From NCBI GenBank assembly GCA_041661665.1, contig JBAZTW010000002.1:81579-145578 (forward strand): DNA of 64,000 bases. The letters are read 5' to 3'. A program made the translations under genes and the position numbers. Positions 8,611-16,592 of this stretch are shown here, one piece after another. The number at the start of each line of letters is the position of its first letter. Within the stretch, counting starts at the first letter, position 1. Below the pieces are notes generated by a model that had not been told where the DNA came from, did no database searches, and was given only the letters and a program-made list of their open reading frames with translations. The stretch is from GWC2-45-44 sp041661665 (lineage in GTDB: Bacteria > Planctomycetota > Phycisphaerae > Sedimentisphaerales > UBA12454).

Positions 8611-8686
8611 TTTTGAGTTTTGTTTAATTCGGATTTGTTTAGGATTTAGATATTAGAATTTCGATTTTTTTTATGGGGTGGTTGTT

Positions 8687-9280
8687 ATGAAGAATTTTAA
8701 ATCGGTTGTAATTGCTCTATCAGTTTTGTTTTGCGTTTGTGCAAATGCCTCGCTAATCGGCATTCCAGCGTATTCCGGCACAACGACATTCAACTTGTCG
8801 AATGGCACAAGCGTTCTAAATGCAAATGTGGAATATGCGGTTTTTGCTCCCGGTCAATACACCGGCAATGATATTTCTGGCGGCAGCGACTACATATACG
8901 CATATCAGATTTTCAGCAATTCGCCCGCATCGAATGTCGCGGTCGATTTCTTCTCGGTTGGGATTCCCATCGGCAGCGGCATAAATGCTGTCGGCACTGA
9001 TTCGACTTACGGCACATTGGGCGGCGTAAATCCGCTGGCATTTAATTTCCCGCAAAGCGCTGGGTATATGTTTATCTATTCGGCGCTTAATCCCGGTCAG
9101 CATTCTACGGTGCTTTTGTTTAGTTCCGATTATTCGCCGACGATGGGCTTTGGCACGGTCAGCGGCGGCGGTCTGAGCGGTATGGGTGCATTACCTACGC
9201 CATCTCTTGTACCTGAGCCTGCGACAATAGCGCTGCTCGTTCCGGCAATTATGGCATTAAGAATCAAACGAAAGAAATAA
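8687..9280 (+). CDS. PEP-CTERM sorted secreted protein
   Basis: Exported protein of 197 residues. An N-terminal signal peptide (basic MKNFK, then VVIALSVLFCVCANA) is followed by a Gly/Ser/Asn-rich beta-type region with no recognised domain. The C-terminus is a sorting signal: VPEPATIALL, a hydrophobic stretch, then RIKRKK. Exosortase-dependent processing and surface or exopolysaccharide association are inferred; the exosortase is not in this window. ATG 8687 sits eight bases after GGGGTGG; a GTG at 8678 is less likely. A second PEP-CTERM gene follows 26 bases later, so the two are probably co-transcribed. Confidence 0.85.
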   Translation: MKNFKSVVIALSVLFCVCANASLIGIPAYSGTTTFNLSNGTSVLNANVEYAVFAPGQYTGNDISGGSDYIYAYQIFSNSPASNVAVDFFSVGIPIGSGINAVGTDSTYGTLGGVNPLAFNFPQSAGYMFIYSALNPGQHSTVLLFSSDYSPTMGFGTVSGGGLSGMGALPTPSLVPEPATIALLVPAIMALRIKRKK

Positions 9281-9306
9281 TTGCAATGATTACTAATGGG
9301 GGAAAA

Positions 9307-9840
9307 ATGAAATATTTGACTTTTACAATTTGCCTGACGCTCGCTGTCTGTACGACGGGTTTTGCGGGTGGCAACTATGCGGTGCTTATGCAGGAAAGTC
9401 CTGCGGGGGCAGGCGAAATACAACCCGGCCCTGGCGTACACACGTTTGGCGTAAATGAAAAGGTAACGCTCAATACTGTTCCGAAAAAAGGCTATAAGTT
9501 TGTGTATTGGCTTGGCGATGTGAGCGACCCGACAACTAACCGGACAACAATGTCGGTTGATGGGCCGAAAATTATTATCGCAGTTTTTGAAAGGGACGCT
9601 TATGAGCTGCCCAGTATGGATGGCGCGATTTCTCAGGGGCCGGAAAGTCTTACGCCTCGAAATGATTTGTTCGGCGGAGACTTGCCGTCAATTTCACCGC
9701 CGCCTTCACCGCCATCGCCGCCGGATGGCCCGAAGCCTCCGGATAATCCTGTGCCGGAACCTGGAACTATGATTCTGCTTGCATCGGGTATTTTTATATT
9801 GCGAAAGAGATTTTTTGGAAAACAGCGGTTTTTAAAATAG
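9307..9840 (+). CDS. PEP-CTERM protein with a bacterial InlB-like B-repeat
   Basis: Secreted protein of 177 residues. A signal peptide (MKYLTFTICLTLAVCTTGFAG) is followed by one divergent InlB_B/Listeria-Bacteroides-type repeat. That repeat shows NEKVTLNTVPKKGYKFVYW, GDVSDPTTNRTTMSVDG and a closing IIAVFE. Next come a Pro-rich linker (ISPPPSPPSPPDGPKPP) and the sorting signal VPEPGTMILLASGIFILRKRF. ATG 9307 has GGGGGA just upstream; an earlier in-frame ATG at 9286 would add seven residues before the signal peptide. It shares a presumed transcript with the preceding PEP-CTERM gene. Confidence 0.82.
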   Translation: MKYLTFTICLTLAVCTTGFAGGNYAVLMQESPAGAGEIQPGPGVHTFGVNEKVTLNTVPKKGYKFVYWLGDVSDPTTNRTTMSVDGPKIIIAVFERDAYELPSMDGAISQGPESLTPRNDLFGGDLPSISPPPSPPSPPDGPKPPDNPVPEPGTMILLASGIFILRKRFFGKQRFLK

Positions 9841-9925
9841 TCTCGGCCGCCTGTCATGAGCTTGTCGAATGATGAGGCCGAAACCTTGATTTTGATTTTT
9901 AATCTTTGATTTTTGATATTTAAAT
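9840..9925 (+). repeat. Composite repeat: CTCGGCC/GGCCGA hairpin with nested insert and GATTTTTGATTTTT arm
   Basis: CTCGGCC at 9842 and GGCCGA at 9876 enclose a fragment containing GAGCTTGTCGAA, which is itself a dispersed motif (also at 53506). The A/T-rich arm that follows (TTGATTTTGATTTTTAATC) recurs after the same GC apex at 39290. The architecture also matches 15441-15546. Confidence 0.6.
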
Positions 9926-9933
9926 AAACGCCT

Positions 9934-9973
9934 GCGACATCAGGAGCCTGGTCCCCGGAATCCCTGATGTCGC
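9934..9973 (+). other. Strong 11-bp stem-loop, possible structured RNA
   Basis: GCGACATCAGG (9934-9944) and CCTGATGTCGC (9963-9973) are perfectly complementary around an 18-base loop. About 50 bases later comes an intrinsic terminator. The segment 9931-10059 therefore looks like either the end of the PEP-CTERM transcript or a short independent RNA. No known RNA family could be matched. Confidence 0.45.
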
Positions 9974-10025
9974 TGGTAAAAATACAGTGAAGCCCGGTTC
10001 TTGGGTATAGGAAGAAGATGCGGTC

Positions 10026-10059
10026 GGCGGTTTTAAAAAACCGCCGGCCAATTTTTTTT
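10026..10059 (+). terminator. Rho-independent terminator
   Basis: GGCGGTTTT pairs with AAAAACCGCC, with outer GGTC/GGCC partial pairing, and eight T follow. It would end the transcript from the two PEP-CTERM genes. Confidence 0.75.
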
Positions 10060-10653
10060 AAAAAAATAAAAACTTGCGCATTTTCAGCCACCTTTTTAAG
10101 AGGAGTTTTGGTAAAAAAGTTTGTTTACAAGTTAAAAACCGCTTCTGGATATTAAAGACCCGTAGAAAAAGCGCAAGAAAATGGAAAAATTTCGCAAATT
10201 TCTTCAAAAAAAGTCAAATTTCGAACGACTTTAACCACAGATTACACGGATTTCACAGATTTTTGCAAGTTTTGAATGATTTTTAGAGGGTGAAATTGAC
10301 GACTAAACAATTCGTCTTTTAACATGAAGGCACAAAGTAGCAAAGGCACATAGGCACAAAGAATTGGAACCGCTGATTTCGCAGGTTTTTTTAGACGGGA
10401 TAACAGGATAGTTTGGATATTAAAATTGTGGAGTTGACGGGGCTATTTTTCTGTGAGGGTGGGAAGGGATTTTTTTTATTTTTGGATTGCTATTGTCCTG
10501 CTCAAGATTGATAATGTCTTTTAATTACTTTGGATTGTAATTGCAGGTTGGAGGCAGTCCTTACGGTTCGTTGTGGGACCATTTCAAACTGCATATCATT
10601 TGGTGAATAATGAAATATAATAAAATTAGTGGTTGAGGTAAGGTGGTAGAAGC
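10060..10653. other. Long A/T-rich intergenic region of dispersed repeats
   Basis: No convincing gene. It contains an ACCACAGATTACACGG motif at 10231, AAGGCACA-type motifs at 10326-10362, and CTGATTTCGCAGG...TTTAGACGGGATAACAGGAT at 10374-10407. The last of these and CAAGTTTTGAATGATTTTTA (10265) recur inverted at 63540-63600. The final 150 bases precede the OLD-family gene and probably hold its promoter, but no clear -35/-10 pair was found. Confidence 0.5.
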
Positions 10654-12402
10654 ATGAAGCTAAAAAGATTCAAAATTAATGGTGTTAAGTCTATCATTGA
10701 TAGTGGCAATTGTTATCTTTCAGATGACAACATTACCATATTTGCAGGTCAAAACGAAGCTGGTAAAACAGCAATTCTGCAAGCATTGAATTATTTTTCT
10801 AATGGTATGACTCCAGAATTTAAAAAATACTCTTTACGTAGTGATATGCCCCCCCGTGTTGAATGTGAATTTGAACTTTCGAAAAGTGATATTGGTACGA
10901 TATGTGAAAAGGATGTAAGATTCCGTGCAGTAACTAATGATCTGAAGAACTTTGTATTTTTCCGAGATGCCGAAAGTAAAGGATTTATATTTGATAATGG
11001 ACTGCATTTGAATGTCATTGATTTATTGAAAAAAGACAGTTCTACCAAAAAAGATGTGGCCAAATTAGTGATAGAAAAAAACCCTAATGGCACCGACGAA
11101 GAAAAGGAAAATGCATTTAATAAGCAAGTTGACGTTTTAGCTAAAACTTTCGTAACAACAGTAATTAGTTTAATACCTGAGTTTATATATTACGATACAT
11201 TTAAGGATATTCTGCCAGATTCAATACAAGTTGGAAGCATTTCTAATAATCAAGCAGTCAAAGATTTAGAAAAGATATTAGGTATTAGTTTTGCCACGGT
11301 TGTTAATTTGGATAAGCTTCAAAGAAAAAATAGATTAGATAGTGCCTTTGCAAGCTTAGCTATAAACTTTAATGAATATTGGTCGCAACAATTAACAGAT
11401 GAGCAGGATACGTCTTACAAATTCCAATGGACGATCGATGGCACTGAAATTCAATTTTTTATAAATAGAAATGTTGGCGAATCTCTCTATTTGGCGCAAA
11501 AAAGTCAAGGGTTTAAGTGGTTTAACTCATTTTATCTTAGGCTTAAATCGCATCATTTGGAAAATAAAAAAAATAATTGTATTTTATTAATTGATGAACC
11601 TGGTCAAGGACTCCATGAAACAGCGCAAATGGACGTTAAAAGGGTTATTGAAGATTTAGTATCACAGGGAATGCAAATAATATATTCAACACATCATTCA
11701 TTATTAATAGATGTTGATGATAAGATAAGCAGATTAAGACTGGTTTATCACGATAAAAAGGGATCTAAGATTGGAACTATTTCGCAATTTGCCTCAGGTA
11801 AAAGGCAAGCATTGGAAACTCTCTCCCCAATTGTTACTGCTATGGGGCTTGTGCGTGTTGATTTTTGCAATGGCAAGCTCAATGTTGTTTTAGAAGGCAT
11901 TACAGATAAGTTCTATATAGAAGCGTTCAAAATACTTCTTGGTAATAAAAAAGAATATAATTTTATTCCTGCGGCGGGTGCGGATAATATAAAGCATGTG
12001 GTTAGTATATTGTTAGGTTGGGGACATGACTTTAGAGTTATGCATGATAAAAAGCAGAACGTATATAATAAACTAAAGACGACTTTTTTTCCTTATCTTA
12101 AGCCCGAAGAAATAGATGAAAAGATTTTGCAACTTGAGCAAAACGGAATCGAGGATTTATTCACAAATAAAGATTTTCTAAAACATGTTCTTGCTAAAAC
12201 TGATATTCCTAATATTGATGAAAAACTTACTAACTCAGAGAATGCCAAACTATTAGGAAAGAAAGAATTGCTTGCAAGACTTTTCCTTGAGCAAGTAAAA
12301 CAACCCGCTACGACAATAACAAAAGCAACATTGCAAAATGAAACTATCCAAAATTTTCAAAAGTTTTTTAATTGGCTAGATAGTAAAAGCATTGTCGTGT
12401 AA
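10654..12402 (+). CDS. OLD-family ATPase/nuclease (SMC-like ATPase plus TOPRIM)
   Basis: A 582-residue protein with an ABC/SMC-type ATPase and a C-terminal TOPRIM-like nuclease domain, the layout of the Overcoming Lysogenization Defect family. Walker A is GQNEAGKTAIL (about residue 33), the signature region is SQGFKWF, Walker B is CILLIDEPGQGLHE (about 310) and a switch His is in STHHSLL. The TOPRIM part shows VVLEGITDKFYIEAF, IPAAGADN and FRVMHD. The second acidic residue of the usual DxD is not present after that Asp. Sampled lines are about 33% GC against nearly 50% in the next gene, suggesting acquisition. It has no GajB-like helicase, reverse transcriptase or AriA partner beside it. A defence role is inferred. 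AAGGTGG precedes ATG 10654. Confidence 0.8.
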   Translation: MKLKRFKINGVKSIIDSGNCYLSDDNITIFAGQNEAGKTAILQALNYFSNGMTPEFKKYSLRSDMPPRVECEFELSKSDIGTICEKDVRFRAVTNDLKNFVFFRDAESKGFIFDNGLHLNVIDLLKKDSSTKKDVAKLVIEKNPNGTDEEKENAFNKQVDVLAKTFVTTVISLIPEFIYYDTFKDILPDSIQVGSISNNQAVKDLEKILGISFATVVNLDKLQRKNRLDSAFASLAINFNEYWSQQLTDEQDTSYKFQWTIDGTEIQFFINRNVGESLYLAQKSQGFKWFNSFYLRLKSHHLENKKNNCILLIDEPGQGLHETAQMDVKRVIEDLVSQGMQIIYSTHHSLLIDVDDKISRLRLVYHDKKGSKIGTISQFASGKRQALETLSPIVTAMGLVRVDFCNGKLNVVLEGITDKFYIEAFKILLGNKKEYNFIPAAGADNIKHVVSILLGWGHDFRVMHDKKQNVYNKLKTTFFPYLKPEEIDEKILQLEQNGIEDLFTNKDFLKHVLAKTDIPNIDEKLTNSENAKLLGKKELLARLFLEQVKQPATTITKATLQNETIQNFQKFFNWLDSKSIVV

Positions 12403-12461
12403 GAATGCCACCCTTACGAACCCGTCGAATAAATCGGCGGGCTAACTACGAAAAGAAATGA

Positions 12462-12497
12462 CCCCCGCAATTTCTTTGCAGAAATTAAGCGCGGGGG
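12462..12497. other. Hairpin between the OLD gene and uvrB
   Basis: Outer stem CCCCCGC/GCGGGGG and inner stem AATTTC/GAAATT with a six-base loop. It probably terminates or marks the edge of the acquired AT-rich gene. There is no plus-strand U-tract. Confidence 0.45.
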
Positions 12498-12550
12498 CTA
12501 AACAAAATAATTCGTGAAATATGGGGGATATATGGTTAGAATCCCCGATT

Positions 12551-14536
12551 ATGACGGAATTTAAGTTAATAAGTGATTTTAAACCCAAGGGTGACCAGCC
12601 GAAGGCGATTGAGCAACTTGTTGGTAATCTGCGCTCCGGCAGGCAGTATCAGACGCTGCGTGGCGTTACAGGCAGCGGAAAGACCTTTACGATGGCTAAT
12701 GTCATCGCTCAATACAAAAGGCCTGCGCTGGTTGTCAGCCATAATAAGACCCTTGCCGCCCAGCTTTATGAGGAATTCAAGGAGCTTTTCCCCAACAACG
12801 CGGTCGAATATTTTGTCAGCTACTACGATTATTACCAGCCTGAGGCGTATATTCCGCAGCGCGATATTTATATCGAAAAGGATGCATCGCGAAACGATGA
12901 ACTCGACAGGTTAAGGCTGGCGGCTACAGCCAGTCTGACAGGCAGAAAAGACGTAATTATTGTCGCTTCGGTTTCGTGCATTTTCGGATTAGGTTCGCCG
13001 GAGGATTATAAAGCAAGCGTTCTGGCTGTCTGCGTCGGCGATTCTGTCGAGCGAAACGAGCTGCTTGGAAAATTAGCTGATATTCAATACACCCGCAACG
13101 ATATTGATTTTAAACGTGGGACATTTCGCGTGCGGGGCGATGTTGTCGAGCTTTGGCCGAGCTATGAATCGTTTGCTGTTCGGCTTGAGTTCTTCGGCGA
13201 TGAAATCGAGAAAATAAATTATATAAATCCGACCAGCGGAGAAATTTTGTCATCTGACCAGCGGCTTTTCGTCTATCCGGCAGGTCATTATGTAATGCCC
13301 GCGGACAGGATTGAAGCCGCGACGGAGAGCATAAAGGAAGAATTGGCTCATCAAATGATGATGCTGCGGCAGGAAGGCAAACTTTTAGAAGCGCAAAGAC
13401 TTCAGGCAAGGACGATGTACGATATTGAAATGCTCAAGGAAGTCGGCTTTTGCAGCGGGATTGAAAATTATTCAAGGCATTTGAGCGGTCTTGCGCCGGG
13501 GACGAGGCCTTATACTTTGATAGATTACTTCGGCGACGATTTTCTTTTGTTTATTGATGAATCGCACGTAAGCATTCCGCAGATTCGCGCGATGCACGCG
13601 GGCGACAAGAGCAGAAAGACTGTTTTGGTTGAACACGGTTTTCGACTGCCCAGTGCGCTTGATAACAGGCCATTGCGATTCGAGGAGTTTCAGGAGAACT
13701 GGAAAAAGGTGATATTTGTTTCGGCAACGCCTGCGGAGTTTGAACTGAATCTAAGCGGTGATGCGGTTATTGAGCAGGTTGTAAGGCCGACGGGTTTGCT
13801 CGACCCTGAGATTTTTGTCGAGCCGGCATCGAATCAGGTGCCTCATCTGCTTGGAGAAATTGAAAAACGGGTCAGTGCAAATCAGCGTGTTTTGGTTACG
13901 ACTCTGACCAAAAGGCTTGCAGAGGATTTATCTTCTTATATAACGAAGAAGGGTTTTCGCTGCCGATATTTGCACAGCGAGATTAAGACGCTTGAACGGG
14001 TCGAGATACTCAGGGCTTTGCGAAACGGCGACTTTGATGTGCTGGTAGGCATAAATCTGCTTCGTGAAGGTCTGGATTTGCCTGAGGTTTCGCTTGTCGC
14101 GATTCTCGATGCGGACAAGCAGGGATTTCTGCGAAGTGAGACATCGCTGGTTCAGACTATCGGCAGGGCGGCTCGAAATGTCGATGCTGCGGTTATTTTT
14201 TATGCTGATAAAGTAACCGAGGCGATGCAAAAAGCAATTGACGAAACAGCCAGACGGCGTAAAATACAATTCCAATATAATAAAGATAATAATATCACGC
14301 CCGAAACAGTGAAAAAGCAGATTTATCATGGTCTGGCGGAAAAATTGAAGGCTCGCCAGATTGCCCGCGAGGCGGTGAATCTTGATGATAGAGAATATGA
14401 TGCAGCCGAGATTGTTGCGCAGATAGAAGAAGAAATGCTCGCGGCGGCTGAAAAACTTGACTTTGAAAAGGCGGCTTTTCTTAGAGACCAGTTGAAAGAT
14501 TTAAAAGAGCTGCCGCAGATAAGGAATGCAAAATGA
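12551..14536 (+). CDS. uvrB: Excinuclease ABC subunit B
   Basis: DNA damage-recognition helicase of nucleotide excision repair, which works with UvrA and UvrC. The N-terminus FKLISDFKPKGDQPKAI is diagnostic. Walker A is GVTGSGKT, the beta-hairpin region is YYDYYQPEAYIPQRDIYIEK, and helicase motifs include FIDESH, SATPAEFE and QTIGRAAR. A C-terminal UVR motif for UvrC contact is present (AEKLDFEKAAFLRDQLKDL). ATG 12551 gives the canonical start; an ATG 30 bases upstream adds ten residues not seen in the family. The length of 661 aa is typical. The stop overlaps nadC by four bases. Confidence 0.96.
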   Translation: MTEFKLISDFKPKGDQPKAIEQLVGNLRSGRQYQTLRGVTGSGKTFTMANVIAQYKRPALVVSHNKTLAAQLYEEFKELFPNNAVEYFVSYYDYYQPEAYIPQRDIYIEKDASRNDELDRLRLAATASLTGRKDVIIVASVSCIFGLGSPEDYKASVLAVCVGDSVERNELLGKLADIQYTRNDIDFKRGTFRVRGDVVELWPSYESFAVRLEFFGDEIEKINYINPTSGEILSSDQRLFVYPAGHYVMPADRIEAATESIKEELAHQMMMLRQEGKLLEAQRLQARTMYDIEMLKEVGFCSGIENYSRHLSGLAPGTRPYTLIDYFGDDFLLFIDESHVSIPQIRAMHAGDKSRKTVLVEHGFRLPSALDNRPLRFEEFQENWKKVIFVSATPAEFELNLSGDAVIEQVVRPTGLLDPEIFVEPASNQVPHLLGEIEKRVSANQRVLVTTLTKRLAEDLSSYITKKGFRCRYLHSEIKTLERVEILRALRNGDFDVLVGINLLREGLDLPEVSLVAILDADKQGFLRSETSLVQTIGRAARNVDAAVIFYADKVTEAMQKAIDETARRRKIQFQYNKDNNITPETVKKQIYHGLAEKLKARQIAREAVNLDDREYDAAEIVAQIEEEMLAAAEKLDFEKAAFLRDQLKDLKELPQIRNAK

Positions 14537-15405
14537 AAAGTTTGAATATGGAAAAGGTTGCCAAACTGATTGATATGGCTGTTGAAGAAGATTATGGCGG
14601 GGGCGACCCATCATCAGAGCTTACGATACCGGCAAACGCGAAGGGCAAGGCGTATATCATAACGCGTGAAGAAATTGTCGTCGGCGGAATGCTCGTCGCG
14701 AAGGAAGTGCTTAAGCGGTATGACCCTCGGCTTAAGCTGAAAGTTTTTAAACGCGATGGTCAGCGAGCCAATGTCGCAGACAAACTTGCGGTTATAGAAG
14801 GGCCTATGCGTTCTATGCTTTCGGCGGAGCGGGTTGTGCTGAATTTTCTTCAGAGGCTTTGCGGTGTCGCAACGATGACTTATAAATATGTGCACGCAGT
14901 TCGCGGAACCAAGGCGAAAATTTATGATACCCGCAAGACGATGCCGGGCTGGCGGGAACTTGATAAATATGCAGTCCGCTGCGGCAAAGGGCATAACCAC
15001 CGATATAATCTCAGCGAGGCGGTGATGTTTAAGGATAATCACGTCGCTCAAATGGGGAAAAATTTAAGCTCAAGACTGAAGGAGCTTGTTGCCAAAGCGA
15101 AAAAAATAAAAACCGTAAAATTTATCTGCGTTGAGGTTGACCACGTTGACGACCAGTTGAATTATGTTCTCAAAATCCCCGGCATAGATGTTGTGCTTTT
15201 GGATAATATGGGGCAGTGGCAGTATAAGTATGCTGTCGCTATGAGAAATAAAATGTGCGGCGATAAGCCGCTCCTCGAAGCCAGCGGCGGAATTACCTTA
15301 AATAACGTAAGACAGATTGCCCTGTGCGGCGTGGATAGAATATCCATCGGAGCGATAACACACAGCGCAGTTTCTGTCGATATAGGCCTGGATAGAGAAT
15401 TCTAA
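14533..15405 (+). CDS. nadC: Nicotinate-nucleotide diphosphorylase (carboxylating)
   Basis: Quinolinate phosphoribosyltransferase of de novo NAD synthesis. The N-terminal open-faced domain (to about 115) includes EEDYGGGDPSSELTIP and LSAERVVLNFLQRLCGVAT. The catalytic barrel has YDTRKTMPGWRELDKYAVRCG, GHNHRYNLSEAVMFKDNHV, VEVDHVD, LLDNMG, EASGGI and SIGAITHSA. Length (290 aa) is normal. ATG 14533 overlaps the uvrB stop in an ATGA junction, so expression is coupled to a repair gene. The nadA and nadB genes are not in the window. Confidence 0.95.
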   Translation: MKSLNMEKVAKLIDMAVEEDYGGGDPSSELTIPANAKGKAYIITREEIVVGGMLVAKEVLKRYDPRLKLKVFKRDGQRANVADKLAVIEGPMRSMLSAERVVLNFLQRLCGVATMTYKYVHAVRGTKAKIYDTRKTMPGWRELDKYAVRCGKGHNHRYNLSEAVMFKDNHVAQMGKNLSSRLKELVAKAKKIKTVKFICVEVDHVDDQLNYVLKIPGIDVVLLDNMGQWQYKYAVAMRNKMCGDKPLLEASGGITLNNVRQIALCGVDRISIGAITHSAVSVDIGLDREF

Positions 15406-15440
15406 GAACCTCTAAGGGAAAAGACAGCCGCAGTGATATA

Positions 15441-15546
15441 AATTGAAGAATGAAGATTGTAGATTGAAGATTTTTAATTTTAAAATAGTCTCGGCACAGC
15501 CGAAGCCACAAATCTTCATTTTTCAATCTTCAATTTTCATTTTTTA
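15441..15546. repeat. Long-armed hairpin repeat with CTCGGC/GCCGA apex
   Basis: Left arm of GAAGATTG-type words (15443-15476), central CTCGGCACAGCCGA (15490-15503) and a right arm of complementary CAATCTTC words (15509-15535). It probably forms a long RNA hairpin after nadC. The same CAATCTTCAA words occur at 1237, 47767 and 63346. Confidence 0.65.
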
Positions 15547-15581
15547 AATCCAGTTTTTTCAGATATATTGGAACTTCTAAA

Positions 15582-16367
15582 TTGCTTGATGCTGATTTAA
15601 TAAAATCAAATCTTAAAACCGTGCGAATCGGCAGAGAGATAATTGTTTATAAAAGCACATCAAGTACGAATGATATTGCCGCACAATACGCAATCGGCGG
15701 CGAAAAAAATGACGGTTTCGTTGTTTTGGCAGAGCAGCAGACCGCGGGAAGAGGAAGAAGAGCCGCCAAATGGCTAAGTCAAACCGGCAAAAGCATTCTC
15801 TGTTCAATCCTTCTTCGCGATACCGGTATATCGTCGGGCATCATCGCGATAGCGTCAGCCGTTGCCGCCGCAGAGACAATCAGCAAATGCGGTTGCGCGG
15901 ATTCCAAAATTAAATGGCCGAACGATATCTTTCTGGCAGGCAAAAAAGTCGCAGGGATTTTGATTGACGGCATCGTCAGGGCAGGGCAAAAATTTTATGT
16001 GATTGGCATTGGGATAAACTGCCATCAGACGCGGGAAGATTTTAACGGCGAACTGCGAGATATCGCTACAAGCATTGATATTCAAATCGGCAATGTTTGC
16101 GACAGAAATAAAATTGCCGCTGAACTGCTGACAAGTCTTGAGCATTATTTGACGGCCGCGTTGGATAATCCCGCGGGCATAACCGAAAAATGGCAAAACC
16201 GAAATATGCTGCTGGGAAAAAAAATTGCCATTGAGCATAAAGGCGAAAAATTTACAGGCAACTGCATCGGTATCGAGCCGACAGAAGGGCTTATTGTTCA
16301 GCTTGAATGCGGGAATATCAGGACGTTTGATGCTGCGTTCACAACGGTTCTAAAAAGTCGGGAGTGA
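15582..16367 (+). CDS. birA: Biotin--[acetyl-CoA-carboxylase] ligase
   Basis: Attaches biotin to carboxyl carrier proteins through biotinyl-AMP. Motifs are STSSTNDIA, QTAGRGRRAAKW, SILCSILLR, KWPNDIFLAGKKVAGILIDG and GIGINCHQ. A small C-terminal beta domain (EHKGEKFTGNCIGIEPTEGLIV) follows. The N-terminal DNA-binding domain of E. coli BirA is absent, so this is a monofunctional ligase of 261 aa. No early in-frame ATG exists, so TTG 15582 is taken as the start; GGAA lies about 11 bases upstream. Confidence 0.92.
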   Translation: MLDADLIKSNLKTVRIGREIIVYKSTSSTNDIAAQYAIGGEKNDGFVVLAEQQTAGRGRRAAKWLSQTGKSILCSILLRDTGISSGIIAIASAVAAAETISKCGCADSKIKWPNDIFLAGKKVAGILIDGIVRAGQKFYVIGIGINCHQTREDFNGELRDIATSIDIQIGNVCDRNKIAAELLTSLEHYLTAALDNPAGITEKWQNRNMLLGKKIAIEHKGEKFTGNCIGIEPTEGLIVQLECGNIRTFDAAFTTVLKSRE

Positions 16368-16457
16368 TAAAAACGCCATTTTTAAAGCAAAAACAGCGTT
16401 TGTGTTTTTGTTTAACTAACTATTGTCGGCAATATGACACCGAAAACATAAATTTTG

Positions 16458-16486
16458 TTGACATTTAAACTTTTTTTGTGCATAAT
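16458..16486 (+). promoter_or_regulatory. Strong sigma-70 promoter before the polysaccharide synthase
   Basis: TTGACA, 17 bases, CATAAT. The predicted transcription start near 16493 leaves a leader of about 100 bases before ATG 16593. Confidence 0.75.
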
Positions 16487-16502
16487 AGAGGGTTATATAG
16501 AT

Positions 16503-16592
16503 GTTGCGGTGTCGTGTAGAACCGCAACTTTCAAACCCTTTGGAACACGCCTGATTCCAGTATCCTCGGCGGGCGCGAAGGAAATTTTTCTT
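16503..16592 (+). promoter_or_regulatory. Structured 5' leader of the polysaccharide synthase gene
   Basis: A perfect 8-bp stem GTTGCGGT/ACCGCAAC (16503-16528) starts right after the predicted transcription start. It is followed by a region with CGCC/GGCG pairing (16546-16575) that ends at the ribosome site AAGGAA. The layout resembles a riboswitch or protein-binding leader, but no known class was recognised. Confidence 0.4.

Noticed and set aside
9931..10059. Possible 6S or SRP RNA
   Set aside because: The stem, loop and length do not match the conserved core of either family; kept only as an unassigned structure.
10074..10286. Open frame of 70 codons in the repeat-rich gap
   Set aside because: It runs through dispersed repeat words, has no ribosome site and no recognisable protein features.
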